A stretch of 64,000 nt of DNA from Flammula alnicola (GCA_015499995.1 JADNRV010000126.1:62001-126000), one strand, 5' to 3'; positions 33,048-46,412 are shown, counted from the stretch's first letter. Notes: generated by a model not told the origin, from the letters alone. A program made the numbers and translations.

Positions 33048-34984
33048 ATGCCCTGGAACGGTACGTTTTCTACTTCGTTGGTAATTCAAAGGACTCTCAT
33101 TTTCAATCTTCAGGCATATGGCGCGCTGGACGCCGGGAAAGGTGAGAAAACGCTCCTCCCTGTTATCTGGGCCCTTTAGCTGATTATAATTATGCTGGCA
33201 GATCCTCCACAAAGCAAGATGTAAAAGTCAATAACGGCAACTATAAATCGAATATTCAGAACTCGAACGTAGAAGGCGATAAGAATACCTACAATATTTA
33301 CAGTTTTCATTTCCCAGAGACAAGAACTCCCAAGCATGATCGCACCCAATGTGCGTTTATCGGCTTGCAGAATGCATTATAAATGCTGATAGCAAAATAG
33401 CTCTGACCGTGCAATACTTGGAAGAGACATCACCAGGAACCTCCAGCGTAAGTATTTATTTTGCGCAAGCTTCGGACCCAGCCTCTTATCCCTTCCCCTC
33501 AATAAGCTAGAAGGTCAAGCCGCTCTTCCAATGCTCTCAGACGGTATGTTACAAGAATTGGTCAATTTCTATGATGCTTACTGCAAATACACAATTCGTA
33601 TCAATACACGGTCCAGACCCCGCCGCAGAATCGCTTCTTGCACAAGCTCAGACTATTACGAAGACGGTAGATGGAATACTAGCTGGAGAGAGCCCGACCG
33701 GAAACACAGAAACGTCCTCCAGTCTTCGATCGGCTGGTAATCAATCACTGGGTATGGTTTATGACTTATTTCCGCTCTCTTCAAGATTTGGCTGAAACCT
33801 ACATGCTACAGTGTCAAGCTCGGCGTTCCCTCGGCCCAGAGTGATACAATCTGCGGTAAGGGTTTTGTTTAGGTCTGGTCGTGACAAATGCTCATAGTCT
33901 ACTCAAGGATTTGAAAAACCATCTCCCAAAAGACACAGAGCGTTACATAAAGCGCTACATGGGCACAAACCTTTTTGATTCGAGTCGAACTATCCCTTTT
34001 TGGGATCCTTCACCGCGTTTCGGTCGAGTGGAAACATGGGCGAAGCATGTCTACATCGGAGATGTCGGACTCTTTGACAGTAATGGCGGTTTCAATACAC
34101 TTTTTAATATATTTCAGACAAAGGCTCAAAATATTGCTCGTGGATATAACCCACCCGAAGACTTTGAACCTTACCACAAACTGCTCCCAGACCTTCGCGT
34201 CGAGATCACCCGTGAAATGCCACCAAAAAAATGGAAGCTTCATGGATTCGAGAATGACAAAAGGTTAGTCATCTTGCTGCGTTGTATTCGACTGACAAAT
34301 TCGAGCTCACGCATATGTATTCTACCAACCAGCAACACCCGCCCCCCGGACCAGGTAGTAATTCGATTTCCTGAACAAATCAATGCCACTGAATGTTCGG
34401 CCATTCATATGGCGCATGGTTATGTCAAAATCGATATAAATCAATGGGAAGAACCCGGAGTACTCGAATACATGAGAGGGCAACAGGAGGCGTGGCAACG
34501 CCATTTGGATAAAACGTCGGCAACATATTTTCACGACCGCCCCTTTGTAATCATTTTCACCTCCTATCGAACAGAGAGTTGGGCTTTGGCAGCAGCAACC
34601 AAGACTCTTTTGTCAAGCAAAACCGTGACAGTGACGTTACGAGAGCTGGTGCACGGTAATCGCAAGAGGCATTTCTGGGAAAGCGACGACGATCCTATCC
34701 GCAGCAGGTTCGGTCCATCTGACGACCATATGGACAACATAGAGTCGTATTTCAACGAAATGGATACAGGGGCCAAACCACAATGCGACGACAAAGACCG
34801 TAGGGCTACAAGGGAATGTCATTGCGTCGGAGTTCGGGCATATTCTCTTCAGAAGAAGAGATGGCGGAAAGGGGGATCTGTCATGTCAAGCACTAGTAGT
34901 CGGAGTACGGTCAGAGCAAATGCCTCGAGACTGAGTATGCCTACGCGTTTTACTCCCAGTCTGTCCGAAGGAGCAGCTTGTTGA
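33048..34984 (+). CDS. Type I 'IGDVG' family protein 1
   Basis: Spliced gene. The first exons are 33048-33060, 33114-33141 and 33202-33350, which encode MPWN... and the motif NNGNYKSNIQNSNVEGD. Small linker exons follow to 33855; the junction into 33898 does not fit my frame and is unresolved. The main exons are 33898-34263 and 34333-34984. The conserved core reads LKDLKNHLP, then TIPFWDPSP, YIGDVGLFDSNGGFNTLFNIF, a phase-2 intron, CSAIHMAHGYVKI, FTSYRTESWALAAA, FWESDDD, and a C-terminal ECHCVGVRAYSL followed by a Ser/Arg tail (SSRSTVRAN). I know no named domain for this. The same core, with its intron at the same codon, occurs at 45.5, 52.5 and 58.2-59.2 kb. No signal peptide or membrane segment, so probably cytosolic. 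Best read as a member of a lineage-specific recognition family. Confidence 0.75.
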
Positions 34985-35924
34985 TACACTATACTTCTAA
35001 GTATACTTCTTTAATTGTGACACGTCTCTGGCTCGGATATGTATAAGTAATCACTGTAGCCTTGATTGTATTCGGTATGGATATAGTACGTTAGCACTAC
35101 ATCTATGTTACGCCTGGAAAGAATTATAAGTGTCATGGAAATATTCTAGATCTATAGGGCAAAATGTTGTTGATGCCCTTTAATCATCAGAACATCATCC
35201 AGACTTCGAGGAAGTGCGAGAGGACATACCAAAATGCCAACGACTCCCTTAGCAATTTTCATCGGTCTCTTCTCTTGAGGGAACATCTCATCACCTCTGC
35301 GTTACATCTTATAATCGCCTTAGTGTCCACGCACATCTTCATCGAGTAGACCTCGACTTTGCCGGGCCTACGATGGTTGCCAAATACAACAATGAACTAT
35401 GCAAACTATAATTCAACTTCAATGTTTCAACACGAAAGAGAGGCAATAACGTCGCTCATTACGCACCGCAACTGTCAACCCAATGAAAATAATCAACCCG
35501 CAGCAGATAGGTGATAATTTCGAGTAAATCGAAATGACTTAAGCCCTCTCCCACACGACATCACCGCCGACAGAAATATTTAGAAGTATAGATTCCATAT
35601 TTACTGGACCAGAGTGGGGGCAGGGCTGCTGGCGCAAGGATGAAATGGCGTTCTAAATAAGGCGGGACTTCAATGTCTCGAACGGTCATGCTGTCTGCAA
35701 AAGAAAGTATATAAAAGTCATCAGACTAAAGCAAAATTATAGAGAGGGAATAAACCAGCAAACGTTGCGACCGAGTTAACACATCGTGTGTCGTACAACT
35801 CGTTAGATGAAGGTGAATTCAGCCGAAGAACGAAAGCTTGGATTTCAATTTGTCGGCATGCTTTTTGTATTTTCCAACAGCATGGGGGGCGAGAGCACCC
35901 TAGGATTATATACGCATGTAATGG
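34985..35924. other. Intergenic, no gene seen
   Basis: AT-rich, with short frames only. It ends at the first copy of the 3.1-kb repeat. Confidence 0.45.
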
Positions 35925-38900
35925 CAGGAAAAGAGAGGAAAATGTTTCGAGTTTTGTTGTGGTGCACGTGTTGCGTGGAGAAATAACTTGAACACGGTCA
36001 CCCACTTTTCAAGCACCCAACTCATCTCTTGACACAAACTGCTCATCATAACGAAGATGATCGACAAGAAGGCGAAGTACGAGGATTCCACTCATTCATG
36101 AATTTTACATGATTCTATTCCTTATGGTTGTGGTTCTTGCCTTCATTTGCGAGCGGCGGGGTCATTTCTAGAGAGGTAGGAATTTCTCCCAGTTTCCAAG
36201 TTGTTAGTTGACCATTTCTTCCCCTATATTCCAAGTGGGCAGCGTCCCAAATTCTGCGTGCAATGAATTCCTCGCCACCGAATTTTGTTGCCTGCCCAAA
36301 AAAAAAAAAACATCTTGTGCAAGGCATCCGCCGATGAGCGTGTGTGAAACCTTTCGACGTGGCTAGTACGTACATATTATGTCCACAGAGGTCCGAAAAC
36401 CAACGGTTTAGCTGTTAGGTTGTTAAGACTTCCACTGACGTTTTCTGAGACGATTTTACGCTCCCTTGAAGTTCCGAAGGCGTCTTGGACTATGGTGAGT
36501 AAAACCCGAGCTGTTCTCCTCCTCTTGTCTGAACTTTTGTGTTGTCATTCAGTCAATTATCTGTTCGCCCTAGAGCCGTCATACCTCTTCAGGTCAATTG
36601 TGTAGAGTGGAATACTCCTCCGCACTCTTCACTGCGCCTTTTTCATTTGATCAACAAATGCAGCCTTAATATTGGAAGCCCAGATTAGTCGTCGGGAGGA
36701 AAAAGGTGCGTCCTTGTCAATAATTTGGCTTGCTCTGTCGGGCTCAACGTCAGCGATGCAGTGCCTTTTGAATAGTTATTATGGACTTTTAAACAGAAAG
36801 CTAAGATTACGGCTGGGCAAAATACCAAACCTCAGTAATCAACTAATCGTCAGGTGTTCGGCGCCCTGCTACAAACCGTCTGCACCTACGACAACCTCGT
36901 CCAAGCTTAAACATAATTAATCTCCTTGTTGATAAACCCTACGTGTGAAGGTCCTGTCCTGAAAACAATAACGAAGGCAATTTTCTTTACCTCCACGGTA
37001 TGGCGCTTCTCCTTGACTACAAGCGCCCAACGACCAAGCCCCCAAGTCGTCGTTGTAAATTCGGGCCACCCTCGATCCCAAGCTGCAGAAGAGCGAACAA
37101 AGAAGATAAAAAGGAGCGGGAAGAGGTTCTCTCTCACAAGAGGTTTCGAGGTGATTACTTACTGTGCGCCTCTCCTTTCACTTGCGCCTGAGTTTGGCAT
37201 GCTTTCTAACAGCACAGTATAGAAGTGCTACCTTGGTCGACGAAAAACCTCTCGAGATTCAGAACTTGTTCCTGCAGTCAACCTGTAATCTAGGACTGTC
37301 GCGCGACACGGGTCCGAATGATGCAACGGTTAAAGGCCAACATTGGAAGAGAGTCGACTTGCGCGTGAGTCTCTACCCGAGATATATATCGCAATATGGA
37401 AATCTGACAAGAAAATCCAGAGACTTAGATGGCGGTAGCAACGACGCAGGATTTCTTGTATCATCAAATTACGTAAACATTAAAGTGATAATTCAACGTT
37501 AACTTTTTTTTGCTCTTTCTTGTTTCTCCTTTCCCATTGTCTCGCTGGAGGCCACTGGAACCGTTCGACGCCTTGCAACTCTTGAGCGACATCGACTGGC
37601 CAGCTAGCTTTTATCGCGTCCTCAATATTCAGCTCCGCGTTCGTTGAATCCCCCACCTCAATTTCGTTCCAAGTCCGTACTTTAGCTCGGGCAACGTGAA
37701 CGCGACGGAGAACTTTTGACTCGCCTCATTGAGCGACGTTGCACAGATCCAGATGTACGTCGTCGTCGGCTTCTTTCTATCCTGGGACGTTGCCTTCGAA
37801 ATTCGCGTCAATCCCGCGTACAGCGACAGGGGCAACGTCATGTTGTCGTGCCACACTCAGTGGCACCCTTTTCCTTGTCTGCGGGACTGGCTGATGCGAC
37901 TTTCGTTACTGTCTCTCGAATCACAGCTATCCAGTGCAGCTGGTTGTGCTCACCCAGGGCTCAGAGAGGCTCAGACTACCAGCTGATTGGGGCAGCAGGT
38001 CTGATCCAGTCTCTTAAATCGCCTGCTTCCACACTCAGCTGGCCTTTTCCTCGAGCTCTCACTACGACTTATAGGACTCCTCTACTGGCTCATTGGAGTC
38101 AGATATGGCGAGGCAAAACGGACGGCTCGTGATAAGGCTCTAACAAGTCCTAAAATGTCACAACGTGAGTGGCTCAGCCATCTTCACCTTTGGGGTTAAT
38201 ATATGCGCTTGAATTGGAGGTGGCCCACTTGAAAAATGGTGGTTTAACCACCCCGATTACTGGACTGTGCCGCCTGGTACACTTTACACCTACGGAACGT
38301 GGAGGATCTTACCCCAGCACACCGCATTCTACAGGGTTGTCTTCTACCCCTTGGAGGGTAATGCCCATTTCAGGGGGTATTGAGCTCGCGACGAGGCGCC
38401 TCATTGGATCCTGTTGGGTATGAACATAGGTGCGTCGCGGTCCTGCGCTTATTATGGACGTTATGGAGAGGTGGATCCTGCTCGGACACGTTAACCTCAC
38501 TACGACGTGCCTTCGGACTTGACTTTGCAGGTAAGTTGTTTTCAATATGAGCGAATGAACGAGTCGCAAGTGTGCGACTGCTACTGGAACGGATGAGAAG
38601 TTATTGGAACTCTTCGCGACATGATATTTCGACAGGCTCCAGCTCGCTGAAATCCCGAACTCCAAATACCCTCTATTGAGAGTATTTATTGGAAGGAGAC
38701 TAGCTGGCCGCTCGCATCTCTGCAGACATGAAAAACTATGCCTTGATGCGGTGTTCACGAGGATAGAGTCTTGCAAGTCTTTTGCACCATTTCCCTTGCC
38801 TTGAGGAGTCGATTCAGGACTGGTATTCCATTTGTGTTGGTTTTCAGTCATGCATCCTGCTTTGGCTAGCGGTCGACGAAACCTTTACTCCTTGTAACTT

Positions 38901-39090
38901 TTCAAAGGTGCAAACTGGAAGACCAAAACTGCATCGTCGGCCTATGAGATCAGGCATGATGCATGAGTACTAATGAATCTCGTGCATAGCGACCGCACAT
39001 CGTGTGGCACGGTACCTATTTTCAAGTTTCAACACTCGGATCGGCTTGGCTACAGTAATTTTCTGTGCTGGGGATATAAGTTATGCCGCA
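35925..39090 (-). repeat. Copy 1 of a 3.1-kb dispersed repeat (inverted relative to copies 2 and 3)
   Basis: The reverse complement matches about 53960-57040 and 60490-63660 over its whole length. Read on the minus strand, short conserved frames occur. They include a segment ending WPVDVAQELQG (about 37600), a segment with AGTSSES...LIDQG...LLESMPN (about 37200-37290) and, across a GT-AG intron, a VRIYNDNLGG-type block (about 37050). This copy has frame breaks. I see no reverse transcriptase, transposase, long terminal repeat or convincing terminal inverted repeat. It could be an unclassified non-autonomous element or a decayed gene family. Copies 1 and 2 also share the adjacent end of the HeLo-like gene, so at least that pair arose by segmental duplication. 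Confidence 0.75.
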
Positions 39091-39305
39091 CTTGAAATTT
39101 TTTGAAAGCTTAAGCTTTTCAGAAAAAAATTTCTGAACTTGTACGTGTTTGATGATATTCATCAAAAGTTCCACAGAGCAACTTTTACAGGATGTGTAAT
39201 TGAGTAAATACAGTAAGCGTGAAGTCCGCGTCGAGTCCATACCACTCGTTGCATCTTGAATGGTCTGTTGCCTAGTTATACTGTTCGCAAAGACCATCCA
39301 GGTCA

Positions 39306-40441
39306 TCAGCTATGATGCGCATGGTTTGACTGGCGTCGGACTTTGACGACATTTGTATTCATCACAGGGCCCTTGAAGACCTGATCTCCATAATAGGCTT
39401 GAATCGGGGTGGTACGATTCTCTGCGGCAAGATCGTTGTCGATGTTTCTGTTCTTTACCAATTTCTCGAACATTTGTGAACCATGGTAGAGTTGTACGCG
39501 AACTGGACCAACAGACGGTTTGGCAGGGGGTCTGTACAAGGACATGTCCCGGAGCGAGTCCAAAACCTCACGTATCTCGCGTAAAAGCCGTTCATTGTCG
39601 TTCCTACAAGCAGCCAGGAAGTGTATCTGTGATACCACTGCGCTGACCTAAACATATTACATGAATGAGGGTCAGTTCTCAATAACAAACGGAATAATAT
39701 GTGATTACTGACGTCAAATAGTTTGAATATATGTTCCAGCTTTGCCCTAATTTGCGTTATGTTTCGCTTCATCAAGCCTTTTTTCATGAACTTCATGAAC
39801 TTGGACTGGGAGGTACATGTTTTGCACAAGCTTTCGACCTCTTGCAGCGCGCTGAAAACCCAGAGATATCGGTCAGGCGGTTTGAATTGTTGTAGTGAAG
39901 AGTAACTAACTTGACCAGAGCTTCAACCATTGGCGTGAATTCCTTAGGCATTGATTCGCCGGATTGTTGGAACCTTGCGCATTCAGAAGATATACAGACC
40001 AGCAATTGACAGATCTCCCGGATGACATTTTCAAGATCTTCGTGGTTCTGATTCACATTCTACCCCAATTGTGAATATTTATCTAATGTTGGAAGTGATA
40101 GTTGTCAGCCAAGAGGGGCGCACCTGCACCATATCGACCAGCGAAGACGCGAGGTCAATACTGTCCTTTAAAAATGGGACGGGGGCCAAGGCACCAACGC
40201 CTTTCAGCACTGTAAGAATAGTCTGTGTGGTGCTCAAGACCCTGTCCGTACGTGACTCGGAGATACCAGGTCCCTCTATGTTCGGAGTAGGCGGGACGGG
40301 TATATCAGATGTCGACGGCGCAATGTCCGGTGAGGCGGGTGTATCAGAGGTTGCCGTGTTTGCTGAGGTAGCGGCGGCGCGGTTCGACCTAGGTAAAATC
40401 CTCTTCCGCTTGAAAGATGCGAAGAAATTGGACTTGGGCAT
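39306..40441 (-). CDS. HeLo/MLKL-like helical-bundle protein with two C-terminal motif repeats
   Basis: Four exons (40124-40441, 39911-40059, 39713-39851, 39306-39647) give 948 nt and 315 residues with consistent phases. Residues 1-65 are a basic then Ser/Pro/Thr-rich leader. About 66-240 is all helical: VLSTTQTILTVLKGVGALAP, FLKDSIDLASSLVDMVQ, the ENVIREICQLLVCISSEC helix, a Lys-rich KFMKFMKKGLMKRN helix and a final LLREIREVLDSLRDM helix. The order and the amphipathic first helix fit the MLKL N-terminal/HeLo-like bundles that permeabilise membranes in fungal and animal regulated cell death. The tail (about 250-315) has two related units, VQLYHGSQMFEK...NRNID and IQAYYGDQVFKG...NTNVV, spaced like the paired amyloid repeats of HET-s. 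Cell-death role and amyloid formation are inferred. Confidence 0.72.
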
Positions 40442-41683
40442 TGTACGTGATCTCTCGGGGTGGGGGCCTAGTGAAAATTTGGTGGATTGTATCTTGCGTT
40501 GTAAGGCCTAATTATTTGCCTTTATAGCGCAAAGTAGATGCTGGCATGTACATTTGAGGAGAACCTTGTAAGGAAGAATTTGTCGACTCCTAAGGGATTA
40601 TCGAGGTTGCTGTGTTGCTGTGTTCCAAGAACTTCCGGGGTCTTGACATCCTTCGTCGTTAGCCAAAGTTGGTACTGTGTAGATGTAGATTTGAACGTGC
40701 AATCGAGTATCCACCGGTGCCCCAGGTAGAACAAGGCCGCTAGAGATAAAACAATGAAGGTTCATTTACCGAGTCAAGGCTGTCAAGCGAGAGAGGGTAT
40801 TTACGTATTTACGTGTCATCGGCGTGCCACCATGCGTTCCTATTTTTACTTTACTTTGTTCACGAGTCTTCAAATGGGCACGAGAACCTGGCTTGTGGGC
40901 CCTTTGGGTGTCCGTGATTGCAATCTTCCCATGAATTCGCACCGAAGAACAATTAGGTACGGAAACAGGCGGAGCCCACAAAGATGTGTCAAGACTTATT
41001 GATCTCTGGAACGTGTGGGTAAAAAACCTATCGTAAATCTACCGCACTGTTGTTGTTAAGGAAGGGCTCATGCACGTTCAACAACTTCAACTTGGCCGCG
41101 TGACATTCAGTATTTGAATAATAAATTCAGCGAACATATTTCTCGAAATTCTGTTCACCAAGTGTCATGACGAATTAAATTTACAATCGAAACTTGTGAA
41201 CGGTACTTTAAAAAGCACTTGTAGAAAGTGGAAGTTCGATTTCAAGTACCTGAGGGCAAAAGCTGACCGTCATGAATCAGGCTGCCAATTTCTGATCTCA
41301 TGGAGATCTAGTCGTAGCCCGTCACAGCTCGTTTATCGAGCATGAGCCCTACCTTATGTATAGAGGACACAAGGACGTACGGAAGTGTCACGGAAATGGG
41401 TTGAACAATGAACGGGATATCCGTCAGTGCTCAAAGAGACATTTTCATCCAGGGTTGGATCGCCTGATTCACGACAAAAATGGAGAGATCTCAAGAAGTG
41501 GTTTCTATCCTGTCCAAAGTATTGTTTAAGAGCTCCAGAGTGTTTCTCTAGGTCTTAGTGTATGAAGAATACCTCCGGGAAAGATCTAGCTAGTTTTCAG
41601 GTGCATAGAACATTAATGGTGAGCAGTAATATCGAAACACAGATGTATCCACGCCAGTAACATTAAGATGTTAAATATGACGA
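40442..41683. promoter_or_regulatory. HeLo-like gene promoter side and 3' flank of type II gene 1
   Basis: The region 40442-40770 resembles the upstream DNA of the 14-kb motif gene (14340-14640). No coding segment was found from 40770 to 41683. Confidence 0.45.
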
Positions 41684-43509
41684 TCACTGTGATATATTAA
41701 GGACCTTGCACATATTCTGAAGCGTTCGGGTTCTAATGCTATCGTCCTGGGATTTTGCGACCCAGGGTATAAAGTGTCGAATGTACGAAGTTGCACCCTT
41801 CTGCCAACGATTTGGAGTTGCAATCTAAAAGGTAATCAATAAAAAGCGTTTCGCAAGAAGAATGTCTGCCATACTGTTTGGTCTTTTTCTTGTTTAGGAG
41901 CAAATGTGACCACACCTGAATGTCGAGAGTTAGTCATGATAACTCGTATGGACTAGAGATGAGCCTACCATCCGTATTCACAATATCAAAATTGTCTATG
42001 ACCCTGCGTACCAGCTTCACGACTTCTGGATGTGTTAAATGCCGCTATGTCTGCTGTTGGCCTTGGAGTAAGCAGAATAGAAAGAATGGAACATACCTCG
42101 CTCAATTGCGACAGCCACACTGAGTCTGCAACGATACCTACTACTGCTGATGGATCCTATTGACCGTCAACCTCATCGCATAGGGCAACAGACGAATATC
42201 TTACCGTCAGGAGTAAGATATGCAAGAGAATTATTGATGGATAAAAAAAGCACTACGCAGGATGAGACGATGTTAAAAGGATAAAGTTTGTTTTCACCTG
42301 TGACTTCTCGGGTGATTCAGAAGTGGGTTTCGCAGAGCCCCTGATGCGAGCCAAAGCTTGTTGAGCCCATGCACGTACACCCAACGAGGAACCTGAGAGA
42401 ACGGAATAATGTGGAACAGACTCGGGGGGGACGTATCCCACATGTGACGACCATTGAGATGGGCTTAAAGCCACAGCCAACACGCGTACGAAGATAGGAC
42501 CGAGGGTGGAATCGGAGAAGGATCCCAATCGAAAGCGCGGCCTGTTTTTACCTTTACTATTCCATTCCCAGACCTTATCAGAATCTCCATTGTAAGTGAA
42601 TCGCGTATATTTTCCGGAATTTGATGTACCAGTTCCCTCTGCAGGAAAAGTCGCCAAAGCCCACGATTTAACTCGGTCGATTCCGGTCACAATCCAAATG
42701 GTACCGTTCGCAGTAGGCAGTTCACATGTGCTTTCGCTGTCACCGTTGAAATATTGATACCAAGCGACGGCCTGATCCTTCACGTAGGGGTAAAATTTGG
42801 AAGGGTTGACGAGCTCTTCGCGAATTACACCCGTTGGAAGAACGAGAGCCGCTCCCTCGCGAGCTGTCGTTTCGAAATTGACTTTCCTGTGTATAACATG
42901 TATTGGCGTCGCAAGTGACAATGAGGGAAATGTGCTTACAATGGTGAGTCTGATATCGGAGATACCGTGATTCCTTCGCTGGCAATAATCGTTCCCGGAG
43001 GAAAGTAATCGGCAGTCACAACAATATCTTCCCTCAACACCTCCGGATAAGCCACGGAAAAGTTCTGTGGTAGCTTGTGTGGTTGAATGGCATGATTCGG
43101 AGGGCAAAACACATTGAAGCAGAAGTCAAAGACACCGCTTGGGAGGATGTAACCGACGTCACCTATGATGGCCCCTTGTTCCAGATGTTCTTTGGGGCGT
43201 GCTAAGTTTCCTTCAACGTTGTATAGGCCAAAGCCGTTTCCTAACGGTAGAAGCGAACGAGCATAGGTTTCAGCTTCTCGATCCGGGGTTTCGACTGTAC
43301 GATACACAGGAAAGCTGGTATCGCTCATGCCTTCACGATAAGGACCTTGAATGGAGCCTGGACACTCGTGTTTAGTATGCTGGCGGTACCAAAGATGACA
43401 TGAACTCACTATGACGGGAGATGCTTCCTTCCGAATCGGACAAGGAACCTGGTCTTCGCCCTTCCTCGCGCCCTGCGCCCAGGTGTAAGCTATGCAGAAA
43501 GGAATGCAT
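41684..43509 (-). CDS. Type II 'IGDVG' family protein 1
   Basis: Eight exons sum to 1473 nt (490 residues): 43410-43509, 42940-43357, 42298-42886, then five short ones down to the stop at 41684-41686. Features in order: basic start MHSFLHSLHLGAGREEGRR, a Ser-rich SLSDSEGSISRHSS, SIQGPYREG, ARSLLPLGNGFGLYNVEGN, IGDVGYILPSGVFDFCFNVF, REGAALVLPTG, TGIDRVKSWALATF, a long tail, and the hydrophobic segment YPSIILLHILLLT followed by DPSAVVGIVADSVW. It ends with THPEVVKLVRRVIDNFD and a conserved IPWVAKSQ block. The IGDVG and SWA blocks are shared with the type I family. In the DPSAVVG exon nearly all differences from type II gene 2 are at third codon positions, which supports this reading. The hydrophobic segment may anchor the protein in a membrane. 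Family not recognised. Confidence 0.75.
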
Positions 43510-44566
43510 GGTGTGCAAAAGAGAAATGCTTCGTCTTGACTCAAGAGAGGAACTGAATGGTTCAAACGTTCAAACGTTCAAGCTAAAGTCAAGCGTTGTC
43601 ATGTTCAACTTTGTTTACTGTGAGATCCGATCGGGCGAACTAAATAACATCCCGAAAGGTTCTGTTCTCGGCCCGGAAACCGGTCTACGTCCTAGAAATC
43701 AAGATTCTTTGAAGATTCTCAAATAACTGTCCTGGAATTTCGTGTCAGTAGAAATCCTTCACATAAAAATTTGAACAAGCAAACTGATAATGCAAAAATG
43801 GAAAAATTCTCCCAAGTATATTCCAAAATTGTCAAATCCGCCAGTGAAAGGACAAACGACATTTTCTTTGACAAAAAATCTTTCCGTGTTGTCAAAGACT
43901 GCCATCCAGGTCGCTCACTTAAAAGCGGCGCACCACCCTGTAATTTTATTATCAGTATGCTCAGAGCATTTTGGAGGTCAAAACCTTTCCAATTTGAGGG
44001 TATTCAATAGAGCTGATTCACCTCACGGAGTTGCTGAAAATTTCCACATAATGTTCTTCCGCTACATAAAAATAACAATTCGTAGAGAAAGGAGCACTTC
44101 CTCATTGGAATTCGACCGATTTCTACAAGGCCGGCTGCAGTATTGCGACAGTAAGGGGCGAACTCATGTTAGGTTGACATGCTTGTTATCATCCCCTTTT
44201 GTTGTCTATAAGGCAAGAATTTTGTAGGTTATTATGTACAGTCTGGCATCGTTTCTTTAATTGAATAATCACATATAAGGTCCCTGGGGGTTCGATAAAC
44301 TCAGGGTGAAATAGTTATATCGGGATTCGGATTTCTCACCACTTGTCAATGTGACGGGTGGACTAACTTGACTTACACGCCGCTCGACAGCTCAAGACCT
44401 CACCTCAACTGCAACTTCCATCCTCGACTCGGTTTACCAAATTTACGCTTGACCACATCTTCTCATTCAGCTCATTTTGGATGACATGAAGAAAATATTG
44501 AGCAGTATGTTTCCAACTTTCCCTATTATCAACGAAGTCATAGGTCGCTCACTGTCTCCGCGGCCA
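43510..44566. promoter_or_regulatory. Shared divergent promoter region of module A
   Basis: Type II gene 1 leaves to the left and type I gene 2 to the right. Stretches of this region match the equivalent 51080-51400 interval in module B: TTTTGTTGTCTAT, a GGCATCGT box, then the CCTGGG box at 44279-44312. This copy is longer by about 600 bases of single-copy DNA. Confidence 0.5.
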
Positions 44567-46412
44567 ATGCCAAGGCGTATTGCCCACTGGGAAAAAAAGG
44601 TCAGAAATCTGTTCATCTCCATAGCATGGCATGCTTATAGCGCATTTGTTTGACACCAGAACTTCGGGAGAGAAAACTGTCAACAATAATAACAACAACT
44701 TCAAGTCGAATAATCGGGATACTACAATGGCAGGCGATAACGTGTTCAAGGATATACGAGCTGGGGGGCATGTCACTATAAACTCCACCACTTTCGTTAT
44801 GTCTGGAACTGGCAGGCAGCCTCAGAGTTTCCTTTGTAAGCCTCCTATCTTCAAGTAAAACAACATTGTTCCGATAATTTTGCAAGTCCCCATTCTGGAA
44901 CAGGGCCCCTCAAAAGAGAAGGCGGAGGAAGGCTCGAGCACCACGGTAGGTGCGGATATACATCAGCTTAAAATTCTACGCTTTACTCTTTCCCTTCACT
45001 CAGTCCGAAACCACAGCAGTCCCGTCGATACTCTCAGAAGGTAAGTTCTATGTAGTCGAAATAACATCTATATTTAATAACATTTACCCCCATAGCAATG
45101 ATAGCGACAGAGACTACAACTTCGCCGCTAACCGAAGACAATATAAAGCAAGCAAGATCCGACCTCCCTCGATCTAGCTATTATGAGAATATCACTTCCG
45201 GCACAAGCAGACGTTCTGTCACTTCTATTCGTTCACTGGGTATGGATATAGCCTATTTAATCGAACAAGCTCAAGGATTTATGAACCCCCCCCCCCCTTC
45301 CATAGAGCCCTCAAGGTTCAAACATATCTCAATCACGATCATGGTACGGAATTTCTGTCTTGTCCTTTACTGACAACTACTGAAGGCCGTACATTTAAGA
45401 ATCTAAAAGATCACGTCTCTAAAGACATCCAACCACACGTCATCAGCTATATGAAGAGCAGGCTATTCGATTCAGACACAGTTATTCCGCTCTGGACGCC
45501 TTCTCCATCCCATGAAAACAACCCTGTCTACGTCGGAGATGTCGGAATATTCAACGAGCACGGCGGTTTTGAAACCTTTTTCAACGTCCTCCGGACAGAG
45601 AAGGAAAATCGCCAGAACGGATACAGGCTACCTAGCAATTTTAAACCGTACGATACAAACTTATCCGAGCTCCAACTGCTTAGGGAATATCAACGAGCTG
45701 ATTTCAAAAATGAGGTGACAAAAATCTCAGGATTTGAGACGGACTGGAAAAGGTCAGACGTCTTGTATAGGACTAATAAATTGTGGCTTACATTCTATCG
45801 ACGTCAAGTCCCAACGAGTCCCAACATTTGCTCAAAATCGATCTTCCTATCAGCAAACGCAAACGTATCGACTGCTCAGCACTTTATATGATGCATGGAT
45901 TTATCAAGTTTTATCTACGCACTCCTGATAAACTCGATATAGAGCGGTACATGAGAGAGCACCATCAGAGCTGGCGCGAGCATGTGGATGACATTACGGA
46001 CACAAGACTGCAAGACTGCCCCTTAGCACTCATCGTCGCTTCCTACCGGACGAAGTCTTGGTCTTTGGCAGCGGCCAAGCAGCCTCCTTTCTCAAAAAAT
46101 TCAGCCAGTGCGACGTTGCGAAAAGCGGACAGAGACGGGGAAGATTCAGATATGTATTTCTGGTCAAGCAGTGATCCGCGGTTAATCCTGACAAAAAGTG
46201 CTCCACCTGTTGTTGAGCTCCAGGATAGAGACGAAGAGACCGCAGCATGTCACTGCGTTGGCGTTCAGGCCACATTTGTTCAAGAGCAGAAGTCGTGGCG
46301 ACTCTTAGGAGGATCTCTTAGAAGTAGCCGCAGTACGGTCAGACCAAATACCTCAGCTCTCACTTTACCTGCGTATCATCCCCTCCGTATAGAGGAGGTC
46401 CAAGACTATTAA
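44567..46412 (+). CDS. Type I 'IGDVG' family protein 2
   Basis: The 5' exons are uncertain (possible start at 44567). The motif exon at about 44650-44835 reads VNNNNNNFKSNN followed by MAGDNVFKDIRAGG. Downstream exons carry KNLKDHVSKD, VIPLWTPSPS, YVGDVGIFNEHGGFETFFNV, then a phase-2 intron (45753-45808), CSALYMMHGFIKFYL, VASYRTKSWSLAAA, FWSSSDP, ACHCVGVQATF and the SSRSTVRPN tail. The intron sits at exactly the codon used in the other type I genes. GDNVFKD resembles GDQVFKG in the tail of the HeLo-like protein 4 kb away. It is head to head with type II gene 1. Confidence 0.72.

Noticed and set aside
37629..38851. Antisense frames of 75-180 codons in the 3.1-kb repeats (e.g. 38309-38851, 37716-38132)
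   Set aside because: Both strands are open by chance in this GC-rich part, and reading frames are not kept consistently across the three copies.
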